64,000 nt of DNA from Cupriavidus sp. IDO (GCF_000812465.1 NZ_JWMA01000076.1:1-64000); one strand, 5' to 3'; positions 1 through 9,192 are shown, counted from the first letter of the stretch. Program-made: numbers and translations. Notes: generated by a model not told the origin, from the letters alone.

Positions 1-203
1 TCAATACCTCGCGCCGTCTCGTCCCAACGCGGCAGGCATCGTAGCTATGCCCTGAAGCCCATACCCGTACAAAAACCGTCGAACACTACGATAAGACTGG
101 CCGTCCGCCGAGGACAGAAGGCGCTTTTTGCTTCCTTTTTGGCGCCGTCAAAAAGGAAGTCGCCCGGTAGGGCGAAATCGGGCCGTCGACCTACGACAGC
201 GCC
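1..203 (+). repeat. Intergenic repeat, copy A
   Basis: This stretch recurs almost unchanged, in inverted orientation, at 39091-39295 (copy B), and in part in the same orientation at 39490-39624 (copy C). Shared blocks include GCTATGCCCTGAAGC, ACCCGTACAAAAACCGT and CTACGATAAGACT, followed by a strong hairpin and, in copies A and B, a GTCGACCTACGACA block. It carries no convincing reading frame and lies downstream of the patatin gene, which runs toward it. The left end may extend beyond the window. It looks like a dispersed non-coding repeat of Cupriavidus/Ralstonia type that also supplies a terminator; the family name is not known to me. Confidence 0.85.
131..159 (+). terminator. Hairpin of repeat copy A, probable terminator
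   Basis: CTTCCTTTTTG pairs perfectly with CAAAAAGGAAG around a 7-nt loop, an 11-bp stem. It sits about 140 bp past the patatin stop codon and is read by transcripts from either side. The T-rich arms could supply a U tract in either direction. The same stem position in copy B has three changed base pairs that still pair. Confidence 0.6.
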
Positions 204-296
204 AAACCGCAGCCACCAACCTCAGACCCACCAGCAGCAGCGGCCCCTCCAAGACCCCAGCCCCGCAAACCGGCGAAGAACCTCTAAAGTCCGGCG

Positions 297-2597
297 TTAC
301 GGCTTGCCCAGGTACAGATAGAAGCTATAGTGACCAGCCGCAGCCCGCCCATAGGCGAGGTATAGTGGCCCGACCGGCGTGTCCAGCGCTACAAACAGCG
401 ACCCGGATTTGAGCACGCCGGTGGGGCTCCCCGGCACCAGCGGCGCACCCATGCGGCCCGCTTCCAGCGAGAAGCCACCATATACGCCTTCGAGCAAGGA
501 CTGCCTGGCCAGCTTGTAGTAGTAGACGGCCCGCACGAATTCGAGATTGGCCCCTATCAACTGCCCGGTACTGTATCCCGACTGCTGCAGGAAGCCTCCC
601 CACTGGAACAGGTCATAGCGCGGCAGCGGATTGCCACCGATATTGCTACCCGCCTTGAAGCCGAAATTGAGCGTGTGCCGGCCTTCCGACCACGCGTAGC
701 TGCCGTCGGCATCGGCCTTGACGTACGCCTGGCTGGCGCCCAGGCCCGGCTCGGAAGCAAAGACATGTGCCGTGGCGGCGTAACCCGAGCGCGGGAAGCT
801 CGTGCTGTCCAGTTGGTCGAGCAGGAGCCGGCCCGTGATGGCGCCGCGCTTGACATAGTCGGGGCCCGGCGAGAGAAAAGCGGGTCCGGTACTAAGGCTT
901 ACGTTCTCGCGACCAAACAGCACGCCAAGCCTGGCTTCGCCGTACTTGGTGAACTGGCTGCCGACATCCAGGGCAATGTCATACTGGCGCAGGTCATACG
1001 TTGCGATACGGTCTGTGTCGCGGAACACGTAGACGGGACGGCGCTCGAGTTCCACGCGCGGTGCGACAAAGAGGGACTGCCGGGTGTTCAGCGGCTGGTA
1101 GAACTCGCTGGTCAGGCTGCTCGTCTGTCCTGCCTGCACATCGGTGCGCCATTCGGCGCCGAGCGAATTGATCCAGGTGCGGCGATGACTGGCCAGCAGG
1201 TTGAAATAGGACTCGCCGCGGAAGTCGGTGCTCAGTCCCAGACCAAAGCGCAGGTAGTTCGGCCCGTATGATTTTTCGATGGCGTCAACCGACAGGATCC
1301 GCTTGCCGGGCTCCTCGAGAATGCGGTAGTTGACGTATTCAAAATCCCCGGTGCCGAACAGCCGGCTCATATCCTGATCCAGCTCGGCCTGCTGGATGGG
1401 CAGGCCGGGCCTGGTCTCCATGGTGGCGGCAGCGAAGTCCGGATTGACGCGCTCCAATGGTGCGAAGCGAATCTCGTCGACTGGCCGCGGATCGGGCGGC
1501 GCAACATCCTGCTGGCGTTTGCGCAATGCGGCATAGGCCTGTGGCGGCAGGCCAAGCGGCGCCAGCCGGTCCTCCACCTTGCGTGCGGCGGCCTCGCCGA
1601 TGGGGATGGTCTTTGGCAGGTGGTCAAAGTCGGTTGCCGAGAAATCGCCCAGCTCGGGCAAGATCAGGATGTCTTCGGGCCTGAGCCGGGCCAGCGAGGC
1701 ACGCACGTTCTGTTCGGTGAGGATATTAAGCATCTGCCCGGTCACCCCGAGCAGGGAGCCCAATTCTTCGCGCCGCATGAGCGGCGTACCGAGGTTGACG
1801 GCAATGATGATGTCGGCGCCCATGGCGCGCGCCACATCCACGGGCAGGTTGTTTGTCAGCCCCCCGTCGACCAGCAGGTGCCCCTCGTAGTCGATCGGCG
1901 CGACGACCCCGGGCACCGACATGCTGGCGCGCATGACACTGGCCAGCTCGCCCTCGCTGAATACAACGGCGGTGCCTGTCACCAGGTCGGTCGCTACCGC
2001 GCGGTATGGAATCGGCAGGGCGTCGAAATTGCGATACCCCGGCGCACGCGCCAGCCCGCGCAGCACCTTCTCGAGTTGCACGCCGGTGATGGCGCCCTTG
2101 GGCAGCACCAGGCTGCCGTCCTTGACGCCAACTTCGGGGGTGAAGAGATTGGTGCGGTCTTCCAGCTTGCGCCGGATGGCAAGATCCTGCCGTGGGGGCC
2201 GCTCCCTGAACAGCTCCTTGCTGGACAAGCCGGACACCAGCGCCTCCATCTCGTCCGCGGTGACGCCGGTGGCATAAGCCGCACCGACCAGCGAACCCAT
2301 GCTGGTGCCCGTGATGCAGTCAACCGGCACGCGCAGCGATTCCAGGACCTTCAACACGCCGATATGGGCAGCGCCACGAGCACCGCCGCCGGACAGCACC
2401 AGGCAGATACGGGGCCGGCCGAGGGGAGCGGCAGGAGACTGCGCTGCCGCAAAAGTCGGTGAAAGGAGCGTGATGAATGCGGCGGCCAGTGCACACCCAA
2501 GGCGCCTGGGGTGCGCGCGCCTTGACGGGCACGCATCTTCTCGGTGGACTATCCATGCCGGGCACCGATGCTTTCTTGATATCGCTTCGGCATTCAT
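297..2597 (-). CDS. Patatin-like phospholipase with POTRA and outer-membrane barrel (type Vd-like autotransporter)
   Basis: Predicted lipid acyl hydrolase carried to the cell surface. A hydrophobic signal at residues about 33-53 is followed by the patatin domain: the glycine-rich oxyanion motif GGGARG (70-75), nucleophile Ser99 in GTSMG and Asp244 in DGG, the Ser-Asp dyad of the family. Residues about 360-430 fit a POTRA domain, and the rest, rich in alternating aromatic strands and ending near an aromatic-rich terminus, fits a surface-antigen (BamA-like) barrel. The 766 aa length resembles PlpD of Pseudomonas, the type Vd prototype. The N terminus before the signal is unusually long (about 32 residues, basic), so the true start may lie further in. 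Secretion of the passenger is inferred. Confidence 0.85.
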   Translation of the reverse strand: MNAEAISRKHRCPAWIVHREDACPSRRAHPRRLGCALAAAFITLLSPTFAAAQSPAAPLGRPRICLVLSGGGARGAAHIGVLKVLESLRVPVDCITGTSMGSLVGAAYATGVTADEMEALVSGLSSKELFRERPPRQDLAIRRKLEDRTNLFTPEVGVKDGSLVLPKGAITGVQLEKVLRGLARAPGYRNFDALPIPYRAVATDLVTGTAVVFSEGELASVMRASMSVPGVVAPIDYEGHLLVDGGLTNNLPVDVARAMGADIIIAVNLGTPLMRREELGSLLGVTGQMLNILTEQNVRASLARLRPEDILILPELGDFSATDFDHLPKTIPIGEAAARKVEDRLAPLGLPPQAYAALRKRQQDVAPPDPRPVDEIRFAPLERVNPDFAAATMETRPGLPIQQAELDQDMSRLFGTGDFEYVNYRILEEPGKRILSVDAIEKSYGPNYLRFGLGLSTDFRGESYFNLLASHRRTWINSLGAEWRTDVQAGQTSSLTSEFYQPLNTRQSLFVAPRVELERRPVYVFRDTDRIATYDLRQYDIALDVGSQFTKYGEARLGVLFGRENVSLSTGPAFLSPGPDYVKRGAITGRLLLDQLDSTSFPRSGYAATAHVFASEPGLGASQAYVKADADGSYAWSEGRHTLNFGFKAGSNIGGNPLPRYDLFQWGGFLQQSGYSTGQLIGANLEFVRAVYYYKLARQSLLEGVYGGFSLEAGRMGAPLVPGSPTGVLKSGSLFVALDTPVGPLYLAYGRAAAGHYSFYLYLGKP

Positions 2598-2747
2598 GGG
2601 CGGGATTCAAGGAAGCAGATTGCTTCAGGCTAGACCGTAAAACGCCGGGCCGATAGTGGACCAAAGTTGGACCATTGCCACCGGTCTGCGTGGCCGAATG
2701 TCAGTCCGTCCTGGATCTGCTGCCGCCTTTTCCCGTCGGCAACGCGA

Positions 2748-4079
2748 TCAGGACGGCCGGATCTTGCGGGTGTGCCTTGCCCTCTTGACCTTGGGAGCCG
2801 CTGGTGGCGGCAGGTCCGGCGGCGCCGCAAGTAGTTCGGCCTGCCCCGGCAGGCGCTCGGAACTGGCGCCAGACTGCGCACGGTCAGGCGGCATGACCTG
2901 GTGCTTCAAGCTCTCGAGCTGCTCCCACAGTGCGCGCGCCAGCCGGTTCTGCTCCAGCGCGATGGCGCGTACGGCGTCGGGATCGGCAGGAAGATCGGAG
3001 GGGGCCAGGACGGCGGGCACGCCGCCAGCGTTTCCGATGCCAAATGACGCATTTGTGCCTGAATCCTGGGGTGCCGCCACATTACCCTTTCTGCTACGCC
3101 ACTTCGAAACGCTGCACCCGAAGCGGCTCCCGAACCAGCGGGAAAATGCGCTCAAGGATGAGAAGCCCACCAGCGTCGCGACTTCAGACAGCGACCGATC
3201 ATCGCTATCGATATACCGCTTCACCAGGTCCTCCCGCACGCCGTCGACGATAGCCAGGTAACTGTCGCCGTGCTGCGCGAGGCGGTTATATACGGTCCTG
3301 CGACCGACGCCCAGATGCTGCGCCACGCGATCCACTGAACAGGTGCCCGACGGCAGTAGCGTGATGACGAGCTTCCTTACCTTGTCGGACATCGTCGCGT
3401 TGGACTGAGCCAGCATCGCATCCAGGTAACGGCGCACCTGCTGCGCCATGACCGGATCGTAAGCCGGGATCGCGACTTCAAGATCGGCCGCCTGGCACAC
3501 AAGACCATCAAAATCCTGCCTGAACAGAACCGGGGCCCCAAACACCCGCGCGTACATGGCGAGGCTGGCGGGAGCGGAATGCGTGAAGCAGATAGTACGA
3601 GGCCGCCACGCGGCGCCGAGAAGCGTGCTCAGCGTTCTGTGCAAGACGCCCAGCACCAGTTGCATTGCCTGCCGCATGGAGCCGGCGTAGCCGGCGAGCA
3701 GGTCCTCGCGGATGATGACGATGCCCTCCGCTTCCTCGATGCGCATGTGGAGCGCTTCATTCTGCAGCCGCAGGTAGTGCGACACCGAGTCGAGCGCCTT
3801 GCGTAGCGTAGGCTGCTCCTGCATCACAAAACCGAGCGGCCCAAGGTTGGAGAGCTGCCGGGTCTCCGCCATGCGCAGGCCAAGATCCTCGATGCCCGCG
3901 GCCTCGGCCGATGCCTCCAGCAGGCGCCCCGCCGCCTCGGCCGGAATCATGGTGTCCGGGGCCAATAACGCGGACCGGTCAATGCCGGCGTCACGCAAGT
4001 GCCGATAGGGGTCGATCCCAACGGATCGCGCCACCTTGACGTAGTCGGTCAGGGCGGCGCTGCGAACCAAGTAGGCCAT
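2748..4079 (-). CDS. AraC-family transcriptional regulator with arabinose-binding-like N domain and C-terminal extension
   Basis: Likely regulator of the divergent catabolic operon that begins at 4222. The N-terminal half fits the Arabinose_bd (OruR/ArgR-type) ligand domain, and a double helix-turn-helix of AraC type follows (VAQHLGVGRRTVYNRL, then VATLVGFSSLSAFSRWF). I chose the ATG at 4079 because the family starts right before such a sequence; the frame is open to 4229 but that would run over the divergent promoter. About 100 proline- and charge-rich residues follow the HTH, whereas relatives normally end there at around 340 aa. The ligand is unknown; a beta-keto acid or its precursor is the natural guess from the neighbours. 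Confidence 0.85.
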   Translation of the reverse strand: MAYLVRSAALTDYVKVARSVGIDPYRHLRDAGIDRSALLAPDTMIPAEAAGRLLEASAEAAGIEDLGLRMAETRQLSNLGPLGFVMQEQPTLRKALDSVSHYLRLQNEALHMRIEEAEGIVIIREDLLAGYAGSMRQAMQLVLGVLHRTLSTLLGAAWRPRTICFTHSAPASLAMYARVFGAPVLFRQDFDGLVCQAADLEVAIPAYDPVMAQQVRRYLDAMLAQSNATMSDKVRKLVITLLPSGTCSVDRVAQHLGVGRRTVYNRLAQHGDSYLAIVDGVREDLVKRYIDSDDRSLSEVATLVGFSSLSAFSRWFGSRFGCSVSKWRSRKGNVAAPQDSGTNASFGIGNAGGVPAVLAPSDLPADPDAVRAIALEQNRLARALWEQLESLKHQVMPPDRAQSGASSERLPGQAELLAAPPDLPPPAAPKVKRARHTRKIRPS

Positions 4080-4221
4080 AAGGTTTTCCCGTACTACCCA
4101 ATATGTAAATTCAAACTCCCGGGATGTCAAATTGCCAATCCGCCCGTCTCCGATACTTGCCTCCAGACACACGAGGCGCGCATACGCAGCACGCCATCCG
4201 AGACAGTCAAGGAGACGAGTC
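4080..4221. promoter_or_regulatory. Divergent control region between AraC gene and catabolic operon
   Basis: A 142-bp, comparatively AT-rich gap separates two diverging genes. It holds two loosely similar blocks, ATGTAAATTCAAA (from about 4103) and ATGTCAAATTGCC (from about 4124), spaced by about two helical turns, which could be AraC half-sites. The operon side ends in AAGGAGA, a good ribosome-binding site for the gene at 4222. No clean sigma70 promoter stands out. Role inferred from position. Confidence 0.5.
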
Positions 4222-4629
4222 ATGAGCAATAAGACGAGCGGTACCGCTACGCCGGTCTGCGATCACCTGCGCGCAACCGGCCACTGGAATCCGGCCTGGG
4301 ATCCCGTCGCGGAACTGGATCCCGCCTGGACAGAGAAATTCATGGCAATGGGCGCGCACACGGTGATGTCGGGCGTGCTGGAGCCGAAGGTGCTCGAATT
4401 CATCGCCATCGCGGTGGACGCGTCCTGCACCCATATGTACGCACCGGGCACGCGCCGTCATATCCGCAAGGCGCTCGAACTGGGCGCCACCGGGGCAGAA
4501 ATTGCTGCCGTGCTGCAGGCGGTGAGTGTGCTTGGCATCCATACCAGCAGCCTGGGGGCACCAATCCTTCTGGAGGAACTGGCGGCCATCGAGCAGGCCA
4601 GGACGACCAGCACCCAGGCTGCCGCCTGA
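4222..4629 (+). CDS. Carboxymuconolactone decarboxylase / AhpD-like family protein
   Basis: A 135-aa protein of the all-helical CMD/AhpD fold. The core reads LEPKVLEFIAIAVDASCTHMYAPG followed within a few residues by RRHIRKALELGAT. AhpD enzymes carry a CxxC plus a His in this place; here there is a single Cys (SCTHMY), so thiol-disulfide peroxidase chemistry is unlikely and a decarboxylase, hydrolase or ring-opening role is more plausible. The ATG at 4222 is preceded by AAGGAGA. It is first in an operon with BKACE, MFS and SDR genes and probably handles an early or side intermediate of the same substrate. Confidence 0.8.
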   Translation: MSNKTSGTATPVCDHLRATGHWNPAWDPVAELDPAWTEKFMAMGAHTVMSGVLEPKVLEFIAIAVDASCTHMYAPGTRRHIRKALELGATGAEIAAVLQAVSVLGIHTSSLGAPILLEELAAIEQARTTSTQAAA

Positions 4630-4696
4630 GTGCCAATCCGCGATCCCCCAATCCCCCAATCACTTCACTCACGAACATCATCGAGGACGACAAGCC

Positions 4697-5752
4697 ATGC
4701 ATTTCCCAGACGACTCCCTGCTGCCCGAAAACCAGGAAAAACTCGTGATCCAGGTCGCGCCGTACGGGCCGCAGTGGATCCCCGGCGACTCGGACGATAT
4801 CCCGGTCACGATGGACGAGCAGATCCAGAAGGCGGTCGACTGCTACAACGCCGGCGCCACCGTGCTGCACGTGCATGTGCGCGAGGCCGACGGCAAGGGC
4901 AGCAAGCGCTTGTCCATGTTCAACGAGATGCTGGCCCGCCTGCGCGAAGCCGTGCCCGGGATGGTGCTGCAAGTCGGCGGTTCGATTTCGTTCGCGCCGG
5001 AAGACGAAGGCCAGGCGGCCAGGTGGATGAATGACGACACGCGTCACATGCTGGCTGAACTGGATCCCCGTCCAGACCAGGTGACGGTCGCGATCAACAC
5101 CAGCCAGATGAACGTGATGGAGTTGATGACCGAGGCCGATATTGCCGGCACCTCGCTCACCAGCCCGGCGCTCCAGGCCGCCTACCGCGACATGATCGTG
5201 CCGTCCAATCCGTCCTGGCACGAGGAGCACATCCGGCGATTGGTTGCCAGCGGCATCCAGCCGCATTTCATGCTGGGCCATATTGCTTCATTGGAGACGG
5301 TCCAGCGCCTGATCCGTCGGGGCATCTACACGGGCCCGTTGATCCTCAACTACGTGGCCATCGGCGGCGGTGCTGCCGGCTTGCATCCAGCCGACATGCT
5401 GGAGTTCGCGCGGCGCACGCCCGATGGGGCCGTGCTCACGCTGGAAACCCTGAATCGCAACGTAGTGCCAATGAACACCATGGCCATCGCGCTGGGCCTG
5501 CACGTGCGCGTCGGCATCGAGGACACGCTGTTCGGCCCGGACGGGGAACGCGCGACCTCGGTGCAGCAGATCGAGAAGATGGTGCGCATTGCGCGTGAGC
5601 TCAATCGCGACATCGCCACTGGCGAAGATGCCCACCGCATCTATCAGATCGGCACCCAGTGGAAATCCACGGATGACACGCTGAAAGCCCTGGGCATGGC
5701 GCCCAACCGTGCGCCAGCGCAGCGCGGTGTTCCTGTGCGCAAGGTAGCGTAA
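4697..5752 (+). CDS. BKACE-family beta-keto acid cleavage enzyme (DUF849)
   Basis: Predicted to condense a beta-keto acid with acetyl-CoA, releasing an acetoacetate product and a new acyl-CoA, as known for 3-keto-5-aminohexanoate cleavage enzyme (Kce). The metal ligands of the family are in place: His58 and His60 in LHVHVRE, and Glu275 in RVGIED. Arg271 and Asp276, matching the catalytic Arg and Asp of Kce, are also kept. At 351 aa it is longer than Kce (about 275 aa), with insertions before and after the barrel core. The start is the ATG at 4697 behind GAGGA. The specific substrate cannot be read from sequence; BKACE subgroups act on carnitine-, lysine- and other keto acids. Confidence 0.88.
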   Translation: MHFPDDSLLPENQEKLVIQVAPYGPQWIPGDSDDIPVTMDEQIQKAVDCYNAGATVLHVHVREADGKGSKRLSMFNEMLARLREAVPGMVLQVGGSISFAPEDEGQAARWMNDDTRHMLAELDPRPDQVTVAINTSQMNVMELMTEADIAGTSLTSPALQAAYRDMIVPSNPSWHEEHIRRLVASGIQPHFMLGHIASLETVQRLIRRGIYTGPLILNYVAIGGGAAGLHPADMLEFARRTPDGAVLTLETLNRNVVPMNTMAIALGLHVRVGIEDTLFGPDGERATSVQQIEKMVRIARELNRDIATGEDAHRIYQIGTQWKSTDDTLKALGMAPNRAPAQRGVPVRKVA

Positions 5753-5836
5753 GCCGGTGAGTCCCGGACGGACTGCGGCAGCGTACCGTATTTCGTCCGG
5801 CACACGACAAATGATCCTGCGGCCTGGAGACCTCTG

Positions 5837-7111
5837 ATGTTCTGGAAAAAAAGCCCCTCTGCCGTTCTGGCAACGTTGTTGACGATCCACCTGCTTGCGC
5901 ATATCGACCGCAACATGCTGCTGGGCTTCTCGCCGCAAATCATCAAGGATCTGGCGATCAACAATGCGCAATATGGATTCCTGGTCGGCGCGGTCTGGGT
6001 GCTGAGCTTCGGCGTCATGGCAATGTTCATGGGCACGCTCGCGGATCGCTTCAGCCGGACGCGGATCATCGCGGCCGGCGTGCTGATCTGGAGCGCCTGC
6101 ACCTGGGCGTCTGGCCACGCCCAGACCTTCGAGCAAATGGCGATCGCGCGCTTCTTTGTCGCCAGCGGCGAGGCGGCCCTCGTGCCAGCCGCGGTGGGAT
6201 TGCTGGCCGAGCTGTTCTCCGAGAAGCGTCGCGGCACGGCGATGGGCTTGTTCTTCATGGGCATCCCCCTGGGTATCGGCTGCAGCTTCCTGCTGGCCGG
6301 CACCATTGGTGCCGCGCACGGCTGGCGCACAACCTTTTATGCCCTGGGCGTGATCGGTGTCGCCATTGCCGTACCGCTGGCCTTGCTGAAGGAAGATCGC
6401 GGCCAGCTCGCACCGCAGGAGGTGGGTGCCCCCGCCCTCAAACAAGTGCTTGCAGTACTTCGACTGATCAGGGGGCATCGCGCGCTTCGCTTCACCATCG
6501 TTGGCTTCGTGCTGACGCACATCGCCTTCGCCGGCCTCTCCTTTACGCAACTGTGGATGGTGAACGAGCGCGGCATGGATGCCGCCGGCATCGCCACCCG
6601 CATCGGCGCGCTGCAACTGGTGTTCGGCACGCTGGGCTCGGTGGTGGGTGGCGTCCTCAGCGACCGCGTGGCGCGCAAACTACCTGGCGGACATGCCACG
6701 TTCATGACGTTGCTGATCGTCATCTGCGCACCATTGGTCATCGCCTATCGTTTCGCCCCTGCCGGCTCCGCCCTGTTCTACATCGGCATGTGCGTGGGCT
6801 TCTTCCTGCCGCTGGCACTTTACGGCCCGGCCAATGCAGCTATCACGAGCATGGCGCCGCAGAAGATGCGCTCGACGATCTCTGGCTTCACGATGCTATG
6901 CATCAATGTCTTCGCGATCGCGATTGGCACCGTGGCCGTCGGCGCTGCGACAGATTATCTCGTCGCGAATGGCAGCACTGCGCCGCTGACACGCGTACTG
7001 CTGACCACCGACGTGCTCGCTATCGCTTCAGCACTCTTCTTCGCGCTGGCCGCGCGCGCGTCGTGTAAGCAGCCGGCCATCGACATTCACCCCCTGCAAG
7101 CCACAAGGTAA
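5837..7111 (+). CDS. MFS transporter (sugar-acid/organic-anion symporter type)
   Basis: A 424-aa integral membrane protein with about 12 hydrophobic segments and the MFS loop 2-3 signature near GTLADRFSRTR (residues about 66-76). It is probably the importer for the compound degraded by the flanking genes: the next gene starts 6 bp after its stop. The start ATG follows GGAGACCTCTG. An exporter role is possible but less likely within a catabolic operon. Confidence 0.85.
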   Translation: MFWKKSPSAVLATLLTIHLLAHIDRNMLLGFSPQIIKDLAINNAQYGFLVGAVWVLSFGVMAMFMGTLADRFSRTRIIAAGVLIWSACTWASGHAQTFEQMAIARFFVASGEAALVPAAVGLLAELFSEKRRGTAMGLFFMGIPLGIGCSFLLAGTIGAAHGWRTTFYALGVIGVAIAVPLALLKEDRGQLAPQEVGAPALKQVLAVLRLIRGHRALRFTIVGFVLTHIAFAGLSFTQLWMVNERGMDAAGIATRIGALQLVFGTLGSVVGGVLSDRVARKLPGGHATFMTLLIVICAPLVIAYRFAPAGSALFYIGMCVGFFLPLALYGPANAAITSMAPQKMRSTISGFTMLCINVFAIAIGTVAVGAATDYLVANGSTAPLTRVLLTTDVLAIASALFFALAARASCKQPAIDIHPLQATR

Positions 7112-7117
7112 GGAATC

Positions 7118-7957
7118 ATGAAGCAGAATCAAGGGAAAAATCTCCAAGGGCGAGTCGCCCTGGTCACTGGCGCCGGTCGCGGCATGGGTGGCGCTATCGC
7201 GATCGACCTCGCCGGGGCGGGTGCGCACGTCGTGATCTGTGACATCGACATGCCCGCACTCGAGCAAACGCGCGTGGCGGTGGAAGCGGCCGGTGCACAG
7301 TGCCTCGCGCTGCGCTGCGACGTGTCATCGAGGATTGAAGTCGACAGCATGTTCGCCGCTATCGTCAAACGCTTCGGCACATTGCACATCCTGGTCAATA
7401 ACGCTGCGCTCGTGCCAAACCGGCCAATCGACATCGAGCGCCGCAACAAGCATTACGCCTATATCACCTCCCCGGTGCCACGCCAGTCTCTGAGCTTTAC
7501 CAGCAATATGAGTGACGAAGACTGGCATCGTTACTGGGACGTCAACGTGCATGGCCTGTTCTATTGCACGCGCGAAGCGCTCACGCTGATGGAACCTCAG
7601 CGAAACGGCAAGATCATCAACATCGCATCGATTGCCGGCTTCTCGGCGATGAGCGCGCACAGCCCGAATTACTGCGCGACCAAAGGCGCGGTAATCGCCT
7701 TCACCAAATCGGTAGCCGCTGAAGTGGCCGGTGCCAATATTTTTGTCAATGCGATGGCTCCAGGGGGTGTGGCAACCCCAGAATTTACGGAGTATTTCGA
7801 GAGCATGGATGAGGCAAAGCGCAACCAATTCTGGCAAGTATGTCCGGCCGGACGTCTGGGGTCGATGCATGAATACGCATCAACCGTAACCTACCTGGCC
7901 GGCGATCATTATCTGATCGGCCAAGTGATCAGCCCCAACGGTGGAGTTGTGATCTGA
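7118..7957 (+). CDS. SDR-family NAD(P)-dependent oxidoreductase
   Basis: Classical short-chain dehydrogenase of 279 aa. It has the cofactor motif TGAGRGMG (residues 17-24), NNAA, and the catalytic YCATK. CDID after beta-2, with an acidic residue at its tip, favours NAD. An insertion of about 25 residues between the NNAA motif and the next helix (around NKHYAYITSPVPRQ) is unusual and may shape substrate choice. It closes the AraC-controlled operon and would oxidise a hydroxy acid to the keto acid fed to the BKACE enzyme, or reduce a product; the direction is inferred. An AAGGAATC ribosome-binding site precedes the ATG. Confidence 0.87.
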   Translation: MKQNQGKNLQGRVALVTGAGRGMGGAIAIDLAGAGAHVVICDIDMPALEQTRVAVEAAGAQCLALRCDVSSRIEVDSMFAAIVKRFGTLHILVNNAALVPNRPIDIERRNKHYAYITSPVPRQSLSFTSNMSDEDWHRYWDVNVHGLFYCTREALTLMEPQRNGKIINIASIAGFSAMSAHSPNYCATKGAVIAFTKSVAAEVAGANIFVNAMAPGGVATPEFTEYFESMDEAKRNQFWQVCPAGRLGSMHEYASTVTYLAGDHYLIGQVISPNGGVVI

Positions 7958-8361
7958 CCGCACGCGCCGCACGTCGCGGCACGATCTGCGGCGTGTCGAG
8001 CAGACTGGTCAGACTATATGGCGGAGCCTTCCGCGTTTCCCGAAGGATCTGGCCAAAGCAGAATAACGAGCCTCAGAAAAAATGGGACAGACATCATCGC
8101 GAGCCCTCAAGTCGGCAAATGCCGTGGTGGATGAGGAGTTCCCGAGAACGCGACAGTAAGTAAGAACCACAACACCGACAGCGGAGGCAGGCAAAGCGAA
8201 GCGGCACAAAGCAGCCGGACCTTTCAGCACTAAAACGGCAGAAGCTCCGCAATTTGAACCGTTCGCGCTTGTGCCCCTGTGCGATCCGAAGCGCAACACT
8301 GCCCGTGGTACGACTACGGGTTCAAGATTGCGCTGCGAGGAATCCGTGATGATTGCCCCGC
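7958..8361. other. 404-bp gap between convergent SDR genes
   Basis: Lies between a plus-strand and a minus-strand SDR gene. Near its left end, CGCCGCA (around 7966) can pair with TGCGGCG (around 7987), a possible terminator. The rest has lower GC than the flanks and no frame with protein-like composition; the one open frame on the minus strand (8009-8299) has no recognisable features. Confidence 0.5.
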
Positions 8362-9138
8362 TCAGCCGTCCCTGTATTGGGCTCCACCATCGGCGTCAAC
8401 CACGACACCGCTCAGATAAGAGGCACGATCAGACGCCAGGTAAACGACCAGATCTGCGATTTCCTCCGGTCGGGCGGCACGTCCGAACGGCAGGTGCTGG
8501 AGCATTTCCTCCCACCGCGACTCGTCCCCGAACTTCTGGAGCGCGCGCGCCTTGTAGAGCGAGATCAGACGATCTGTCCTTGTTGGGCCGGGATTCACCC
8601 CAACGACTCGCACGCCCCGCGTCGTGGCGAAAGCGCCGACCGCACGCGTGAATGTGGAAAGTGCGGCATTACCGACCGATCCGCAAAGGTAGTCATAGCG
8701 CGGCATCCTGGCGGCAATGCCGATTACGTTCACGATGACGCCCCGACCGCGCGCCATCATTTCCGGAAGGGCCTGGCGCGTCGTATCAATGTAACCATGG
8801 ACCTTGAGATCCCAAGCGGTGCGCCACTGCTCGTCGCTTAGCGAAGTCAATCCCCCGCCGGGGATCGCCCCGGCGTTGTTGACGAGGATGTCGGCGCCTC
8901 GGAGCTGCTCGGCGAGCGCTTGCCGCCCCTCGGGGCGCGACAGATCTGCGCAAAGCGCCTTTACGCCGATGCCTTCCCTGTCCCGCAATGCAATTCGCGC
9001 TTCGTCCACGGAAGCTTGGGTACTGCCGGCGACGATGACCTGGGCACCTTCGACGACAAATGCCCTGGCGCAGGCCAGACCGATGCCACGTGTACCGCCG
9101 GTGATGAGTACCGATTTTCCCGCGAGGTGTAGGTCCAT
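8362..9138 (-). CDS. SDR-fold protein lacking the Ser-Tyr-Lys catalytic triad
   Basis: A 258-aa Rossmann protein with an intact cofactor motif TGGTRGIG (13-20), the NNAG motif (87-90) and the C-terminal SGVVVDADGG typical of classical SDRs. Where the active-site YxxxKAAL should be, the sequence reads GSVGNAAL (153-160), so Tyr is Gly153 and Lys is Asn157, and the Ser about 13 residues earlier is missing too. It still looks well conserved and full length, so it is probably not decaying; it may use other residues (Tyr148 or Tyr150 are close) or act as a non-classical enzyme or binding protein. Second gene of a two-gene operon behind a cupin (54-bp gap). Confidence 0.85.
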   Translation of the reverse strand: MDLHLAGKSVLITGGTRGIGLACARAFVVEGAQVIVAGSTQASVDEARIALRDREGIGVKALCADLSRPEGRQALAEQLRGADILVNNAGAIPGGGLTSLSDEQWRTAWDLKVHGYIDTTRQALPEMMARGRGVIVNVIGIAARMPRYDYLCGSVGNAALSTFTRAVGAFATTRGVRVVGVNPGPTRTDRLISLYKARALQKFGDESRWEEMLQHLPFGRAARPEEIADLVVYLASDRASYLSGVVVDADGGAQYRDG

Positions 9139-9192
9139 TTCTCTTGTCCCCGACGCTGGCGTTCAACCGCAGAGAGGAAGTCAAACACAGTC

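Noticed and set aside
8009-8299. 96-codon minus-strand frame
   Set aside because: No family pattern, poor codon use, no ribosome-binding site.
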